DNA of 43,769 nt from contig NZ_JACSOH010000033.1 of assembly GCF_014349235.1 (NCBI RefSeq), positions 1 through 43,769 on the forward strand. Direction: 5' to 3'. Shown in pieces: positions 1-10,103 of this stretch. The notes beneath the pieces are model-generated. The model was not told the DNA's origin, searched no databases, and saw nothing but the letters and a program-made list of their open reading frames with translations. Each line of letters starts with the position of its first letter. The stretch's first letter is position 1. The translations under genes and the position numbers were made by a program. The DNA is from Cytophaga sp. FL35 (GTDB lineage Bacteria > Bacteroidota > Bacteroidia > Flavobacteriales > Flavobacteriaceae).

Positions 1-1
1 G

Positions 2-26
2 TTTTTTTTTTTTTTTTTTTTTTTTT
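2..26. repeat. 25-nt poly-T homopolymer at window edge
   Basis: A run of 25 consecutive T residues occupies nearly the first bases of the window, followed by GG. Nothing else in the window has a comparable homopolymer. It may be a real slippage-prone tract upstream of the rpsL promoter, or an artefact at a contig end. It could also be the T-tract of a terminator whose stem lies outside the window; this cannot be judged from here. Confidence 0.9.
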
Positions 27-153
27 GGTTTGTATTTCTCCTTATGGTGGTTTTTGTCGTTCTGTTCTTCTGTATTTTCCTTAATCAAGAGGTGATGTTT
101 TAATTAACTCTAAATGGGTGTTCAATAAATCTTTGAAAATTAATGAGTAAGAA

Positions 154-184
154 TTTGAATATTTAAGAAATAGTCTTACATTTG
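154..184 (+). promoter_or_regulatory. Bacteroidota-type promoter of the ribosomal superoperon
   Basis: A TTTG box at 154-157 and TACATTTG at 177-184 match the Bacteroidota sigma-A consensus (TTTG, about 19 nt, TAnnTTTG), with an exact 19-nt spacer. Transcription would start near 190, giving a leader of about 40 nt before rpsL. The leader has a short ACCC/GGGT inverted repeat (188-202 region). Positions 27-153 show no gene. Confidence 0.65.
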
Positions 185-228
185 CCGACCCTTAAACGAG
201 GGGTTATTTTATACATATATAATATAGT

Positions 229-603
229 ATGCCAACAATTTCACAATTAGTACGAAAAGGAAGGTCCACGATTACTAAGAAGAGTAAATCGGCTGCTTTG
301 GATTCTTGTCCTCAAAGAAGAGGGGTTTGTACACGTGTTTACACTACTACTCCAAAAAAACCAAATTCTGCCATGAGAAAAGTGGCAAGGGTGAGGTTGA
401 CCAATGGAAAAGAAGTGAACGCTTACATTCCTGGTGAAGGACATAATCTCCAAGAGCACTCGATAGTATTAGTAAGGGGCGGAAGGGTGAAAGATTTGCC
501 TGGTGTTAGGTATCATATCGTTAGAGGGGCTTTGGACACAGCTGGTGTTGCAGGCCGTACTCAACGTAGATCTAAATACGGAGCAAAAAGACCCAAGAGC
601 TAA
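229..603 (+). CDS. rpsL: 30S ribosomal protein S12
   Basis: S12 sits at the decoding-centre face of the 30S subunit and helps monitor codon-anticodon pairing. The protein has the usual full length of 124 aa. Near residue 43 it reads [13 protein letters not shown] and near residue 88 [13 protein letters not shown]. Lys43, Lys88 and Pro91 are the wild-type residues, so the sequence shows none of the classic streptomycin-resistance substitutions. Asp89 is the residue methylthiolated in many bacteria. It is the first gene of the superoperon, 45 nt downstream of the -7 box, and is followed after 61 nt by rpsG. The start codon has only an A/T-rich upstream sequence, as is normal for this phylum. 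Confidence 0.99.
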   Translation: MPTISQLVRKGRSTITKKSKSAALDSCPQRRGVCTRVYTTTPKKPNSAMRKVARVRLTNGKEVNAYIPGEGHNLQEHSIVLVRGGRVKDLPGVRYHIVRGALDTAGVAGRTQRRSKYGAKRPKS

Positions 604-664
604 ATGATTTAAAAGGTTAGGGGTTTTATGTTTATTGTAAGGCTCGTTTCCTAAAACAAACAAA

Positions 665-1141
665 ATGAGAAAAAGACAGGCAAAAAAGAGACCGCTTTTA
701 CCGGATCCACGTTACGGAGACCAATTGGTCACCCGTTTTGTTAACATGATGATGTGGGATGGTAAAAAATCTATCGCTTTTAACGTGTTTTATAACGCGA
801 TGGATATAGTGGAAGAAAAAAAGACCGATGATGAAAAGTCGGCTTTGGAATTGTGGAAAGATGCACTTTCCAATGTAATGCCCCATGTTGAAGTGAGAAG
901 TAGAAGGGTTGGGGGAGCTACATTTCAGATTCCAATGCAAATTCGTCCAGATCGTAAAATTTCAACAGCTATGAAGTGGTTGATCAGTTTTGCGAGAAAA
1001 AGGAATGAAAAAGGTATGGCCCAAAAATTGGCTGCTGAAATCTTGGCTGCTGCCAAAGAGGAAGGTGCTGCTGTTAAGAAGAGGGTTGATACTCATAAGA
1101 TGGCAGAAGCAAACAAAGCATTTTCCCACTTTAGATTTTAA
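665..1141 (+). CDS. rpsG: 30S ribosomal protein S7
   Basis: S7 is a primary 16S rRNA-binding protein that nucleates assembly of the 30S head and contacts E-site tRNA. The 158-aa product starts [15 protein letters not shown] and keeps the basic N-terminal arm. It has the conserved internal block [16 protein letters not shown] (about residues 77-92) and the conserved ending [17 protein letters not shown]. The 61-nt gap after rpsL holds no obvious strong structure. fusA follows after 6 nt, so the two are surely co-transcribed. Confidence 0.99.
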   Translation: MRKRQAKKRPLLPDPRYGDQLVTRFVNMMMWDGKKSIAFNVFYNAMDIVEEKKTDDEKSALELWKDALSNVMPHVEVRSRRVGGATFQIPMQIRPDRKISTAMKWLISFARKRNEKGMAQKLAAEILAAAKEEGAAVKKRVDTHKMAEANKAFSHFRF

Positions 1142-1147
1142 TCAACA

Positions 1148-3277
1148 ATGGCAAGAGATTTAAAATATACAAGAAATATTGGTATTGCTGCGCATATTGA
1201 TGCTGGTAAAACAACTACCACTGAGCGTATCCTTTTTTATACGGGTGTAAGCCATAAAATTGGAGAGGTTCACGATGGTGCCGCTACCATGGACTGGATG
1301 GAGCAAGAGCAGGAGCGTGGTATTACTATCACATCTGCGGCTACTACCTGTACGTGGAGATTTCCAATGGAAAATGCACAGACACTGCCTAATACGAAGG
1401 ATTATCACTTTAATATTATTGATACTCCCGGACACGTTGATTTTACTGTTGAGGTAAATAGGTCTTTACGTGTTTTGGACGGGTTGGTTTTTCTTTTTAG
1501 TGCGGTAGATGGTGTTGAGCCACAATCTGAAACTAACTGGCGATTGGCTGACAACTACAAGGTTCCTAGAATCGGTTTTGTTAATAAGATGGACCGTCAG
1601 GGAGCTAATTTCCTTAATGTTTGTAATCAGGTTAAGGAAATGTTGGGTTCCAATGCTGTGCCAATCGTTTTACCTATAGGTGATGAGGCCGATTTTAAAG
1701 GAATCGTTGATTTGGCCAAAAACAGAGCGATTGTATGGCATGATGAGAATTTCGGGTCTACATTTGATGAAGTGGATATCCCTGCTGATATGCAGGATGA
1801 AGTGAAGGAGTATAGAGCTGCCTTAATCGAGGCTGTGGCTGAATATGACGAGGAATTGATGGAGAAATTCTTTGAGGATGAAGATTCCATCACGGAGGAG
1901 GAAGTTCATGCTGCCTTAAGGGCTGCTGTAATGGATCGTGCCATTATCCCTATGGTTTGTGGGTCTTCCTTTAAAAATAAAGGTGTTCAGTTCCTACTGG
2001 ATTGTGTTTGTAGGTATTTGCCTTCTCCATTGGACAAGGATGATATTGTAGGTACTAATCCTGATACCGGTGCTGAAGTAACTAGAAAACCAGATGTTAA
2101 GGAGCCTTTTTCTGCTTTAGCATTCAAAATTGCTACCGATCCATTTGTTGGTAGGTTGGCATTTTTTAGAACTTACTCTGGTAGATTGGATGCGGGTTCT
2201 TATATATTGAACAACAGATCGGGTAAAAAGGAGCGTATCTCCCGTATTTATCAAATGCATTCTAATAAGCAGAATGCAATTGAATATATAGAAGCTGGGG
2301 ATATTGGTGCTGCCGTTGGTTTTAAGGATATTAAAACTGGAGATACCATGTCTGCTGAGAATGCGCCTATCGTATTGGAGTCTATGGATTTTCCTGACCC
2401 TGTAATTGGTATTGCTGTTGAGCCTAAAACAAAGGCCGATGTGGACAAGTTGGGTATGGCTTTGGCTAAATTGGCTGAGGAGGATCCTACTTTCCAGGTT
2501 AAAACTGATGAGGCTTCAGGTCAGACTATTATTTCTGGTATGGGTGAGCTTCACTTGGATATCATTGTTGATAGATTAAGACGTGAATTTAAGGTAGAAG
2601 TAAGTCAAGGTCAACCTCAGGTTGAATATAAAGAAGCGCTTACCAGAAGTGCTGATCATAGAGAGACGTACAAGAAGCAATCTGGTGGTCGTGGTAAATT
2701 TGCTGATATCGTATTTACCATGGGTCCTGCCGATTCAGAAGAAACGGAAGGTCTTGAGTTTGTGAATGAAATCAAGGGTGGTAATATACCTAAAGAGTTT
2801 ATTCCTGCTGTTGAGAAAGGTTTCAAAGACGCTATGAAAAACGGGCCATTGGCTGGTTTTGAGATGGATAGCATGAAGGTTGTTTTAAAGGATGGTTCCT
2901 TCCACGCGGTGGATTCCGATTCATTATCCTTTGAGCTTGCTGCTAAGATGGGTTATAAGTCAGCGGCAAAGGCTGCCGGTGCTGTTCTTATGGAGCCTAT
3001 CATGAAAATTGAGGTATTGACTCCTGAGGAAAACATGGGTGATATTGTTGGTGACCTTAACCGTAGAAGAGGTACTATCTCTAATATGAGTGATAGGGCT
3101 GGTTCTAAAGTTGTTAAAGGAGAGGTGCCGTTATCGGAAATGTTTGGATATGTAACTTCCTTAAGAACATTATCATCTGGTAGGGCTACTTCAACTATGG
3201 AGTTCTCACATTATGCTGAGACACCATCGAACATTGCTGAAGAAGTTATTAAAGCTGCTAAAGGAGTAACCGCTTAA
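1148..3277 (+). CDS. fusA: Elongation factor G
   Basis: EF-G is the GTPase that drives ribosomal translocation and, with RRF, ribosome recycling. The 709-aa protein has the G1 motif AHIDAGKT at residues 15-22. It also has the switch I region with [12 protein letters not shown]3 DTPGHVDF and G4 NKMDR. Domain II to V hallmarks follow, such as [14 protein letters not shown]. The position between rpsG and rpsJ is the classical str operon place, so this is the canonical copy rather than a FusB-like or TetM-like paralogue. Length and motifs are normal. It ends 11 nt before rpsJ. Confidence 0.99.
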   Translation: MARDLKYTRNIGIAAHIDAGKTTTTERILFYTGVSHKIGEVHDGAATMDWMEQEQERGITITSAATTCTWRFPMENAQTLPNTKDYHFNIIDTPGHVDFTVEVNRSLRVLDGLVFLFSAVDGVEPQSETNWRLADNYKVPRIGFVNKMDRQGANFLNVCNQVKEMLGSNAVPIVLPIGDEADFKGIVDLAKNRAIVWHDENFGSTFDEVDIPADMQDEVKEYRAALIEAVAEYDEELMEKFFEDEDSITEEEVHAALRAAVMDRAIIPMVCGSSFKNKGVQFLLDCVCRYLPSPLDKDDIVGTNPDTGAEVTRKPDVKEPFSALAFKIATDPFVGRLAFFRTYSGRLDAGSYILNNRSGKKERISRIYQMHSNKQNAIEYIEAGDIGAAVGFKDIKTGDTMSAENAPIVLESMDFPDPVIGIAVEPKTKADVDKLGMALAKLAEEDPTFQVKTDEASGQTIISGMGELHLDIIVDRLRREFKVEVSQGQPQVEYKEALTRSADHRETYKKQSGGRGKFADIVFTMGPADSEETEGLEFVNEIKGGNIPKEFIPAVEKGFKDAMKNGPLAGFEMDSMKVVLKDGSFHAVDSDSLSFELAAKMGYKSAAKAAGAVLMEPIMKIEVLTPEENMGDIVGDLNRRRGTISNMSDRAGSKVVKGEVPLSEMFGYVTSLRTLSSGRATSTMEFSHYAETPSNIAEEVIKAAKGVTA

Positions 3278-3288
3278 TTGTTAAAGAA

Positions 3289-3594
3289 ATGAGCCAAAAA
3301 ATTAGGATAAAACTAAAATCTTACGATCACAACTTGGTTGATAAATCTGCTGAGAAAATCGTAAAAACGGTAAAGACTACCGGGGCAGTGGTTACTGGGC
3401 CAATACCTTTACCAACTCATAAAAAAATATTTACCGTCTTGCGTTCACCGCACGTGAACAAGAAGTCAAGGGAACAATTTCAATTGAGTTCTTACAAGAG
3501 GCTTTTGGATATTTATAGTTCCTCTTCCAAAACTATTGATGCTCTTATGAAATTAGAGCTTCCTAGTGGAGTGGAAGTAGAGATTAAGGTGTAA
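3289..3594 (+). CDS. rpsJ: 30S ribosomal protein S10 (NusE)
   Basis: S10 is a 30S head protein and, as NusE, a partner of NusB/NusG in antitermination. The 101-aa product carries the family signature [27 protein letters not shown] and ends in the usual [11 protein letters not shown]. It follows fusA after 11 nt, so the str and S10 operons are merged and there is no room for a separate S10 promoter upstream. The long 200-nt gap to rplC lies downstream instead. Confidence 0.99.
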   Translation: MSQKIRIKLKSYDHNLVDKSAEKIVKTVKTTGAVVTGPIPLPTHKKIFTVLRSPHVNKKSREQFQLSSYKRLLDIYSSSSKTIDALMKLELPSGVEVEIKV

Positions 3595-3601
3595 GTAACA
3601 C

Positions 3602-3706
3602 GGTAAAGCTACCTGTAAGGGTGGTGGACATGTCCTGAGCTGCGTGCGAGGGAAAAACGGAACAAAAATTAATTCGGGGTCGAATAATTTTTGACCCTGT
3701 TTTTTT
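3602..3706 (+). promoter_or_regulatory. Structured rpsJ-rplC intergenic leader with attenuator-like terminator
   Basis: The 200-nt gap between rpsJ and rplC is by far the largest inside the superoperon. It holds GGTA/TACC with an AAGC loop (3602-3613) and the palindrome GGACATGTCC (3626-3635). It also has a stem GGGTC (3677-3681) / GACCC (3693-3697) followed by seven T residues (3700-3706), which has the form of an intrinsic terminator. Such a structure inside an essential operon suggests attenuation controlling rplC and the genes behind it. L4, encoded by the second gene downstream, is the known autoregulator of S10 operons in Gammaproteobacteria, but nothing here proves L4 is the ligand. 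Positions 3707-3794 are AT-rich with no clear TAnnTTTG box. Confidence 0.55.
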
Positions 3707-3794
3707 GTCCAAAAGTTGAGAGTATTAATTAAATAAATATAAACGAGCATAGGGTTTTTGTTAAAATCTAAAATGCTCAAAATGTAAATCAATT

Positions 3795-4418
3795 ATGTCT
3801 GGGTTAATAGGAAAAAAGGTAGGCATGACCAGCATCTTTGACGAGAATGGAAAAAACGTTCCATGTACCGTGATTGAGGCAGGGCCATGTGTGGTTACCC
3901 AAGTCAGAACCGAAGAAGTTGATGGCTACACAGCTTTACAGCTTGGTTTCGATGACAAGGCAGAAAAACGTGCTAACAAGGCCGAAACAGGTCACTTTAA
4001 AAAAGCAGGTACTTCTCCTAAAAGAAAGGTTGTTGAATTTCAAGGTTTTGAAGGGGAGTACAAATTAGGAGACACTGTAGGTGTTGATTTGTTTACGGAA
4101 GGTGAGTTTGTTGATGTGGTTGGAACTTCTAAGGGAAAAGGTTTCCAGGGGGTTGTTAAGCGTCATGGTTTTGGCGGTGTTGGTCAACAAACGCATGGTC
4201 AGCACAACAGGTTAAGAGCACCAGGTTCTATTGGTGCGGCCTCATATCCTGCGAGAGTATTCAAAGGAATGAAAATGGCCGGTAGAATGGGTGGAGAACG
4301 TGTTACCGTTCAGAACCTACGTGTGTTAAAAGTAGTTCCGGAAAAGAACCTTTTGGTAGTAAAAGGTGCTATTCCAGGTCATAAAAATTCTTACGTAACT
4401 ATTCAAAGGTGGGAGTAA
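3795..4418 (+). CDS. rplC: 50S ribosomal protein L3
   Basis: L3 binds the 3' domain of 23S rRNA, helps start 50S assembly, and sends a loop towards the peptidyl transferase centre. The 207-aa product begins [15 protein letters not shown]. It contains the conserved loop [16 protein letters not shown] and the block [26 protein letters not shown]. It is the first gene after the attenuator-like region, and its stop codon overlaps the rplD start by one base. Confidence 0.99.
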   Translation: MSGLIGKKVGMTSIFDENGKNVPCTVIEAGPCVVTQVRTEEVDGYTALQLGFDDKAEKRANKAETGHFKKAGTSPKRKVVEFQGFEGEYKLGDTVGVDLFTEGEFVDVVGTSKGKGFQGVVKRHGFGGVGQQTHGQHNRLRAPGSIGAASYPARVFKGMKMAGRMGGERVTVQNLRVLKVVPEKNLLVVKGAIPGHKNSYVTIQRWE

Positions 4419-5050
4419 TGAAGGTAGCAGTTTTAGATATTAAAGGAAAAGAAACAGGAAGAAGCGCAGAGCTTTCGGATGCTGTTTTTGGTATAGAGCC
4501 TAACGATCACGCTGTATATTTAGATGTAAAGCAGTATTTGGCGCATCAGCGTCAAGGTACGCATAAAGCTAAGGAGCGTGGTGAGATTGCGGGTAGTACT
4601 CGTAAGATAAAGAAACAAAAAGGTACAGGTACTGCCCGTGCCGGTAGTATTAAATCTCCCGTTTTTAGAGGCGGTGGTAGAATTTTTGGTCCCAGGCCAA
4701 AAGATTATAGCCAGAAGCTTAATAAAAATGTAAAGAGATTGGCTAGAAAATCTGCCCTTAGTATCAAATCTAAGGAGAATGCCATTTTGGTTGTGGAAGA
4801 TTTTAGTTTTGATACTCCAAAAACAAAGGAATTCAAAGATATTTTGACTTCTTTGGGTATCGAGAACAAAAAGTCTTTGATAGTCTTGGGCGATTCAAAT
4901 AATAGCGTATATTTGTCTTCGCGAAATTTGAAGGGCTCAGAAGTTGTAACTTCCTCAGAAATAAGCACTTATAAAATATTGAATGCTACAAATGTGGTGT
5001 TCTTGGAGGGTGCTTTAGAAGGATTGGAGTCGAATTTAAATAAAAAGTAA
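4418..5050 (+). CDS. rplD: 50S ribosomal protein L4
   Basis: L4 is an early-assembly 23S rRNA-binding protein whose extended loop lines the exit tunnel. I place the start at 4418 ([12 protein letters not shown], 210 aa), where ATG overlaps the rplC stop TAATG by one base. An in-frame ATG at 4409 would add MGV and overlap rplC by 10 nt, and is less likely. The tunnel-loop region shows GTGTARAGSIKSPVFRGGG and FGPRPKDYSQKLNKN. In some proteobacteria L4 also represses its own operon, which makes it the first candidate ligand for the leader before rplC. Confidence 0.98.
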   Translation: MKVAVLDIKGKETGRSAELSDAVFGIEPNDHAVYLDVKQYLAHQRQGTHKAKERGEIAGSTRKIKKQKGTGTARAGSIKSPVFRGGGRIFGPRPKDYSQKLNKNVKRLARKSALSIKSKENAILVVEDFSFDTPKTKEFKDILTSLGIENKKSLIVLGDSNNSVYLSSRNLKGSEVVTSSEISTYKILNATNVVFLEGALEGLESNLNKK

Positions 5051-5053
5051 GCC

Positions 5054-5344
5054 ATGAGCGTGTTGATAAAACCGATAATTACCGAAAAAATGACCGCGGA
5101 AAGCGAGTTGTACAATAGGTATGGCTTTATTGTAAATCCTAGTGCTAATAAATTGCAGATCAAGGATGCGGTAGAGTCTACTTATGGAGTTGCGGTCAAG
5201 AAGGTGAGGACTATGAATTATGGTCCTACTAGAAAGACGCGTTATACCAAAACTGGTATCCAGCATGGTAAGACCAATTCGGTCAAGAAAGCTATTGTTG
5301 ATGTTGTTGAAGGTGACATCATTGATTTTTACAGTAATCTATAA
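5054..5344 (+). CDS. rplW: 50S ribosomal protein L23
   Basis: L23 lies at the tunnel exit and is the docking point for trigger factor and SRP. The 96-aa product has the family start LIKPIITEKMTAESE and the central VKKVRTMNYGPTRKTRYTKTG. Three nucleotides separate it from rplD and nine from rplB. Length is normal for the family. Confidence 0.98.
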   Translation: MSVLIKPIITEKMTAESELYNRYGFIVNPSANKLQIKDAVESTYGVAVKKVRTMNYGPTRKTRYTKTGIQHGKTNSVKKAIVDVVEGDIIDFYSNL

Positions 5345-5353
5345 AGACGGAAA

Positions 5354-6178
<825 letters not shown>

Positions 6179-6191
6179 AAAGTAGAAAGAA

Positions 6192-6470
6192 ATGGCACGT
6201 TCATTAAAAAAAGGACCATACGTTCACTATAGCTTGGAAAAGAAAGTCCAGCAAAATGTATCTTCTGGAAAGAAGAGTGTGATTAAGACGTGGTCAAGAG
6301 CATCGATGATTACACCGGACTTTGTAGGTCTAACGATAGCAGTTCATAATGGAAGACAATTTGTTCCTGTTTTTGTAACTGAAAACATGGTAGGGCACAA
6401 GTTGGGTGAATTTTCTCCTACAAGATCTTTTAGAGGTCATGCTGGAGCTAAGAATAAAGGAAAGAAGTAA
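6192..6470 (+). CDS. rpsS: 30S ribosomal protein S19
   Basis: S19 forms a complex with S13 in the 30S head near the A and P sites. The 92-aa product starts [19 protein letters not shown] and has the S19 signature [16 protein letters not shown]. The conserved [16 protein letters not shown] block follows. It precedes rplV by 3 nt, as expected for translational coupling. Confidence 0.98.
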   Translation: MARSLKKGPYVHYSLEKKVQQNVSSGKKSVIKTWSRASMITPDFVGLTIAVHNGRQFVPVFVTENMVGHKLGEFSPTRSFRGHAGAKNKGKK

Positions 6471-6473
6471 GCT

Positions 6474-6881
6474 ATGGGAGTTCGTAAAAAACAAATGGCC
6501 GAGAGGTTAAAGGCTGAAAAGAAGCAGATTGCTTTTGCTAAGTTGAACAACTGTCCAACTTCACCTAGGAAAATGCGCTTGGTTGCGGATTTGATCAGAG
6601 GTGTAGAAGTGGAAAAAGCTTTAGCTATCCTAAGGTTCAATTCTAAGGAGTCTTCACGAAAACTTGAAAAGCTTTTGTTGTCTGCTTTGGCAAACTGGCA
6701 AGCTAAGAATGAGGATGCTAGTGTTGAGGATGCGGGACTTGTTGTAAGAGAAGTGCGTGTAGACGGTGGCACCATGTTGAAAAGATTGCGTCCTGCTCCT
6801 CAAGGAAGGGCTCATAGAATAAGAAAGCGTTCAAACCATGTTACATTGGTTTTGGGGTCTAACAATAATATAGAAAGCTAG
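6474..6881 (+). CDS. rplV: 50S ribosomal protein L22
   Basis: L22 spans the 50S subunit, and its beta-hairpin lines the exit tunnel opposite L4. The 135-aa product has about 20 extra basic N-terminal residues before the conserved core [21 protein letters not shown], as in other flavobacteria. The hairpin tip region [19 protein letters not shown] is complete, with no deletion of the kind tied to macrolide resistance. One base separates it from rpsC. Confidence 0.98.
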   Translation: MGVRKKQMAERLKAEKKQIAFAKLNNCPTSPRKMRLVADLIRGVEVEKALAILRFNSKESSRKLEKLLLSALANWQAKNEDASVEDAGLVVREVRVDGGTMLKRLRPAPQGRAHRIRKRSNHVTLVLGSNNNIES

Positions 6882-6882
6882 A

Positions 6883-7605
6883 ATGGGACAGAAAACAAAT
6901 CCAATAGGAAATCGTCTTGGAATCATCAGGGGTTGGGAGTCTAACTGGTATGGTGGAAACGACTATGGTGATAAATTGGCGGAGGACAATAAAATCCGTA
7001 ATTATATCCATGCTCGTTTGGCTAAAGCTAGCGTTTCTAGAGTAATTATTGAGCGTACCCTTAAACTTATAACTATCACGGTAACCACTGCTAGGCCGGG
7101 TATAATTATCGGTAAAGGTGGTCAAGAGGTGGATAAGCTTAAAGAAGAGCTTAAGAAAATTACCAATAAAGAAGTTCAGATCAATATTTATGAAATTAAA
7201 AGACCTGAACTTGATGCGAATCTTGTTGCTGCAAGTATTGCTCGTCAGATAGAAAGCAGAATTTCTTTTAGAAGGGCGATTAAAATGGCTATTGCCGCTG
7301 CAATGAGAATGAACGCAGAGGGTATTAAGGTGCAAATTTCTGGACGTTTGAATGGAGCTGAAATGGCTCGTTCGGAATCATATAAAGATGGGCGTATTCC
7401 ATTGTCTACATTTCGTGCAGATATAGACTATGCTTTGCAGGAGGCTCAAACTACCTATGGTAAATTAGGTATTAAGGTTTGGATCATGAAAGGTGAAGTG
7501 TACGGTAAGCGTGATTTGTCTCCACTGGTTGGAATGACTAAAGGTCAATCTGGAAAAGGTGGTGATAAAAGAGAAGGTGGAAGAAAATCTCGTCGTAGAA
7601 AGTAA
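6883..7605 (+). CDS. rpsC: 30S ribosomal protein S3
   Basis: S3 lies at the mRNA entry tunnel and takes part in helicase activity on incoming mRNA. The 240-aa product starts [14 protein letters not shown]. It has the type II KH motif [15 protein letters not shown] (about residues 68-82) and the C-terminal domain signature [13 protein letters not shown]. Its lysine- and arginine-rich tail is common in Bacteroidota. Confidence 0.99.
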   Translation: MGQKTNPIGNRLGIIRGWESNWYGGNDYGDKLAEDNKIRNYIHARLAKASVSRVIIERTLKLITITVTTARPGIIIGKGGQEVDKLKEELKKITNKEVQINIYEIKRPELDANLVAASIARQIESRISFRRAIKMAIAAAMRMNAEGIKVQISGRLNGAEMARSESYKDGRIPLSTFRADIDYALQEAQTTYGKLGIKVWIMKGEVYGKRDLSPLVGMTKGQSGKGGDKREGGRKSRRRK

Positions 7606-7621
7606 TTTAAAAAAGTAAGCA

Positions 7622-8050
7622 ATGTTACAGCCAAAAAGAACCAAGTTTCGAAAGATGCAGAAAGGCCGCATGAAAGGAAATGCGGGCAGAGGTTTTCAGT
7701 TGTCGAACGGTATGTTCGGTATCAAAACTTTGGATTCTAAATTTATAACATCACGTCAGATTGAGGCGGCACGTATTGCAGCCACAAGATATATGAAAAG
7801 GCAAGGTCAGCTGTGGATCAAAATTTTCCCGGACAAACCTATTACCAAAAAACCTCTTGAGGTACGTATGGGTAAAGGTAAAGGTGCTCCCGAGTATTTT
7901 GTAGCTGTGGTAAAGCCAGGTAGGGTTTTGTTTGAGGTAGCAGGTGTGCCTTTGGATGTTGCAAAAGAGGCATTGAGACTTGCTGCTCAGAAACTTCCGG
8001 TGAGAACCAAGTTTATTGTGGCCCGTGATTATGTTGAAGAAACAATTTAA
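7622..8050 (+). CDS. rplP: 50S ribosomal protein L16
   Basis: L16 binds near the A-site tRNA elbow and is needed for peptidyl transferase activity. The 142-aa protein starts [19 protein letters not shown] and carries the [19 protein letters not shown] signature. The arginine before MGKGKG corresponds to the position hydroxylated by RoxA-type enzymes in some bacteria. It is followed after 6 nt by rpmC. Confidence 0.98.
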   Translation: MLQPKRTKFRKMQKGRMKGNAGRGFQLSNGMFGIKTLDSKFITSRQIEAARIAATRYMKRQGQLWIKIFPDKPITKKPLEVRMGKGKGAPEYFVAVVKPGRVLFEVAGVPLDVAKEALRLAAQKLPVRTKFIVARDYVEETI

Positions 8051-8056
8051 GGTATC

Positions 8057-8248
8057 ATGAAAAATAAAGAAATCAAAGAATTGTCCGTAGAGGAGCTTAA
8101 GGATAAGCTTGCTGAGTACAAAAAGCAACATGCAGACCTTAAAATGGCACATTTTGTTACACCATTGGAAAATCCGCTTCAAGTTAGAACGGCAAGGAGA
8201 ACGGTGGCTAGATTGGCAACGGAATTAACTAATAGGGAAAACCAATAA
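8057..8248 (+). CDS. rpmC: 50S ribosomal protein L29
   Basis: L29 sits beside L23 at the tunnel exit. The 63-aa product consists of two helices. It contains [25 protein letters not shown] and the conserved [19 protein letters not shown]. Gene order and size fit the family exactly, and it lies 13 nt upstream of rpsQ. Confidence 0.97.
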   Translation: MKNKEIKELSVEELKDKLAEYKKQHADLKMAHFVTPLENPLQVRTARRTVARLATELTNRENQ

Positions 8249-8261
8249 TTGGTTCTGCTTT

Positions 8262-8522
8262 ATGGAAGATAAAAGAAACTTAAGAAAAGAGAGAATAGGG
8301 GTGGTAACCAGTAACAAGATGGAGAAGTCCATTGTTGTTTCTGAGGTAAAGCGAGTAAAGCACCCTATGTACGGTAAGTTCGTTTTGAAAACGAAGAAGT
8401 ATGTTGCTCATGACGAGAAGAACGATTGTAAGGAGGGAGATACCGTTAAAATAATGGAGACCCGTCCGTTGAGCAAGACCAAGTGTTGGAGATTAGTAGA
8501 AATCTTAGAAAGAGCTAAATAA
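8262..8522 (+). CDS. rpsQ: 30S ribosomal protein S17
   Basis: S17 is an early-binding 16S rRNA protein of OB fold. The 86-aa protein has the [19 protein letters not shown] opening. It also has the block [19 protein letters not shown] and the C-terminal [16 protein letters not shown]. Only two bases separate it from rplN. Confidence 0.98.
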   Translation: MEDKRNLRKERIGVVTSNKMEKSIVVSEVKRVKHPMYGKFVLKTKKYVAHDEKNDCKEGDTVKIMETRPLSKTKCWRLVEILERAK

Positions 8523-8524
8523 TT

Positions 8525-8893
8525 ATGTTACAGCAGGAATCAAGATTAAAGGTAGCAGACAATACTGGAGCTAAGGAGGTTTTGACCATTAGAGTTTTGG
8601 GTGGTACAAAACGTAGATATGCTTCAGTTGGAGATAAAATTGTTGTTGCGGTAAAGGAGGCTACTCCAAACGGTGGTATTAAAAAAGGTGCTGTATCAAC
8701 GGCAGTGGTGGTGAGAACAAAGAAAGAGGTAAGAAGACCGGATGGTTCTTACATTCGTTTTGATGACAATGCTTGTGTGTTGTTGAACCCTGCTGGTGAA
8801 ATGAGAGGAACTCGTGTTTTTGGACCTGTGGCTCGTGAACTTCGCGATAAGCAGTTTATGAAGATTGTTTCATTGGCCCCTGAGGTACTTTAA
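8525..8893 (+). CDS. rplN: 50S ribosomal protein L14
   Basis: L14 forms part of intersubunit bridges and is the docking site of the silencing factor RsfS. The 122-aa product begins [19 protein letters not shown]. It contains [27 protein letters not shown], matching the L14 signature, and has the standard length. Confidence 0.98.
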   Translation: MLQQESRLKVADNTGAKEVLTIRVLGGTKRRYASVGDKIVVAVKEATPNGGIKKGAVSTAVVVRTKKEVRRPDGSYIRFDDNACVLLNPAGEMRGTRVFGPVARELRDKQFMKIVSLAPEVL

Positions 8894-8904
8894 TATAGTT
8901 GATC

Positions 8905-9219
8905 ATGATAAAGTTAAAGATAAAAACAGGAGATACGGTAAGGGTTATAGCTGGAGACCATAAAGGTTCGGAAGGTAAGGTCTTAACCGTTGATCGCGAA
9001 AAGAACAAGGCTATTGTGGAAGGTGCAAACTTGGTTTCAAAGCATGAAAAGCCAAGTGCTCAAAACCCTCAAGGTGGTATTGTTAAGAAGGAAGCTCCTA
9101 TCCATATTTCAAACCTAGCATTAATTGATGCTAAGTCTGGTGAGGTAACTAGGGTAGGTTACGAAGTGAGGGACGGAAAGAAAGTTCGTGTTTCCAAGAA
9201 ATCCAATGAAGTAATATAG
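8905..9219 (+). CDS. rplX: 50S ribosomal protein L24
   Basis: L24 is an assembly initiator protein that contacts the tunnel exit. I choose the ATG at 8905 ([14 protein letters not shown], 104 aa). An in-frame TTG at 8899 would add two residues but matches the family less well. The KOW motif [19 protein letters not shown] is clear near the N-terminus, followed by the conserved [13 protein letters not shown]. It precedes rplE by 2 nt. Confidence 0.96.
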   Translation: MIKLKIKTGDTVRVIAGDHKGSEGKVLTVDREKNKAIVEGANLVSKHEKPSAQNPQGGIVKKEAPIHISNLALIDAKSGEVTRVGYEVRDGKKVRVSKKSNEVI

Positions 9220-9221
9220 TT

Positions 9222-9773
9222 ATGGCTTACGTTTCAAGGTTAAAGACAGAATATAAGGAGCGTATTGTAAGCGCTCTTAAAGAAGAATTTGGGTACAACA
9301 ATATTATGGAGGTTCCCAAACTTCAGAAAATTGTAGTGAGTAGAGGTATTGGTGCAGCTGTTGCCGATAAGAAGTTGATTGACCATGCAGTTGAGGAACT
9401 TACTACTATTACTGGACAAAGAGCGGTGCCAACAATGTCTAAAAAGGACGTTGCAGCTTTTAAATTGCGTAAAGGAATGCCAATTGGTGCCAAGGTTACG
9501 CTTAGAGGGGAGAGAATGTATGAGTTCTTGGATAGATTGATTACTTCCGCTTTGCCTCGAGTTCGTGATTTTCAAGGAATCCGTGCTACTGGGTTTGATG
9601 GTAGGGGTAATTACAGTTTGGGTGTGACCGAACAAATTATCTTTCCAGAAATCAATATTGATAAAATCAATAGGATTAACGGAATGGATATTACCTTTGT
9701 CACCTCTGCTCAAACAGATAAGGAAGCAAAATCCCTATTAACTGAATTAGGATTACCGTTTAAAAAGAATTAG
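9222..9773 (+). CDS. rplE: 50S ribosomal protein L5
   Basis: L5 binds 5S rRNA and contacts P-site tRNA and intersubunit bridge B1b. The 183-aa product has the [15 protein letters not shown] segment of the family, [23 protein letters not shown], and the C-terminal [20 protein letters not shown]. In E. coli the S8 repressor target overlaps the rplE start. No comparable structure is evident there, since only two bases separate rplX and rplE. Confidence 0.98.
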   Translation: MAYVSRLKTEYKERIVSALKEEFGYNNIMEVPKLQKIVVSRGIGAAVADKKLIDHAVEELTTITGQRAVPTMSKKDVAAFKLRKGMPIGAKVTLRGERMYEFLDRLITSALPRVRDFQGIRATGFDGRGNYSLGVTEQIIFPEINIDKINRINGMDITFVTSAQTDKEAKSLLTELGLPFKKN

Positions 9774-9774
9774 A

Positions 9775-10044
9775 ATGGCTAAAGAATCAATGAAGGCCCG
9801 TGAGCGTAAAAGGGCTAAAACTGTTGCAAAATATGCTGAGAAAAGAAAAGCTTTGAAAGAAGCTGGTGATTACGAAGCATTGCAAAAATTGCCACGTAAC
9901 GCTTCTCCGGTACGTATGCACAATCGTTGTAAACTTACAGGTAGACCAAAAGGATATATGAGAACTTTTGGTATCTCTAGGGTTATGTTCAGGGAAATGG
10001 CCAACCAAGGTTTAATTCCTGGTGTTAAAAAGGCAAGCTGGTAA
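9775..10044 (+). CDS. rpsN: 30S ribosomal protein S14, zinc-free form
   Basis: S14 joins the 30S head late in assembly. The 89-aa product has the S14 C-terminal signature [40 protein letters not shown]. It contains a single cysteine and lacks the paired CxxC motifs of the short zinc-binding type, so it is the zinc-independent (C-minus) form. The spacing to rplE is one base. A 59-nt gap with a hairpin follows. Confidence 0.98.
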   Translation: MAKESMKARERKRAKTVAKYAEKRKALKEAGDYEALQKLPRNASPVRMHNRCKLTGRPKGYMRTFGISRVMFREMANQGLIPGVKKASW

Positions 10045-10052
10045 AAGAGTTT

Positions 10053-10087
10053 AACTGGTTTCAGGTTCGTTAATAGCGAAAACCGTT
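10053..10087 (+). promoter_or_regulatory. Bulged hairpin between rpsN and rpsH
   Basis: The rpsN-rpsH gap folds by eye into one stem. AACTGGTT (10053-10060) pairs with AACCGTT (10081-10087), with one bulged T. Above it is an inner stem TTCG (10066-10069) / CGAA (10077-10080). A hairpin just before the gene for S8, a known translational autoregulator of spc operons, makes an RNA control element plausible. The structure is short and could be chance. Confidence 0.3.
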
Positions 10088-10103
10088 ACCAAATTATATA
10101 GAA

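Noticed and set aside
229-603. Streptomycin-resistance mutation in rpsL
   Set aside because: Lys43, Lys88 and Pro91 are all wild type.
7751-8182. Long antisense frames opposite ribosomal genes (for example 143 codons opposite rplP, 158 codons opposite rpsC)
   Set aside because: They are shadows of the strongly conserved sense genes and their translations look like no protein family.
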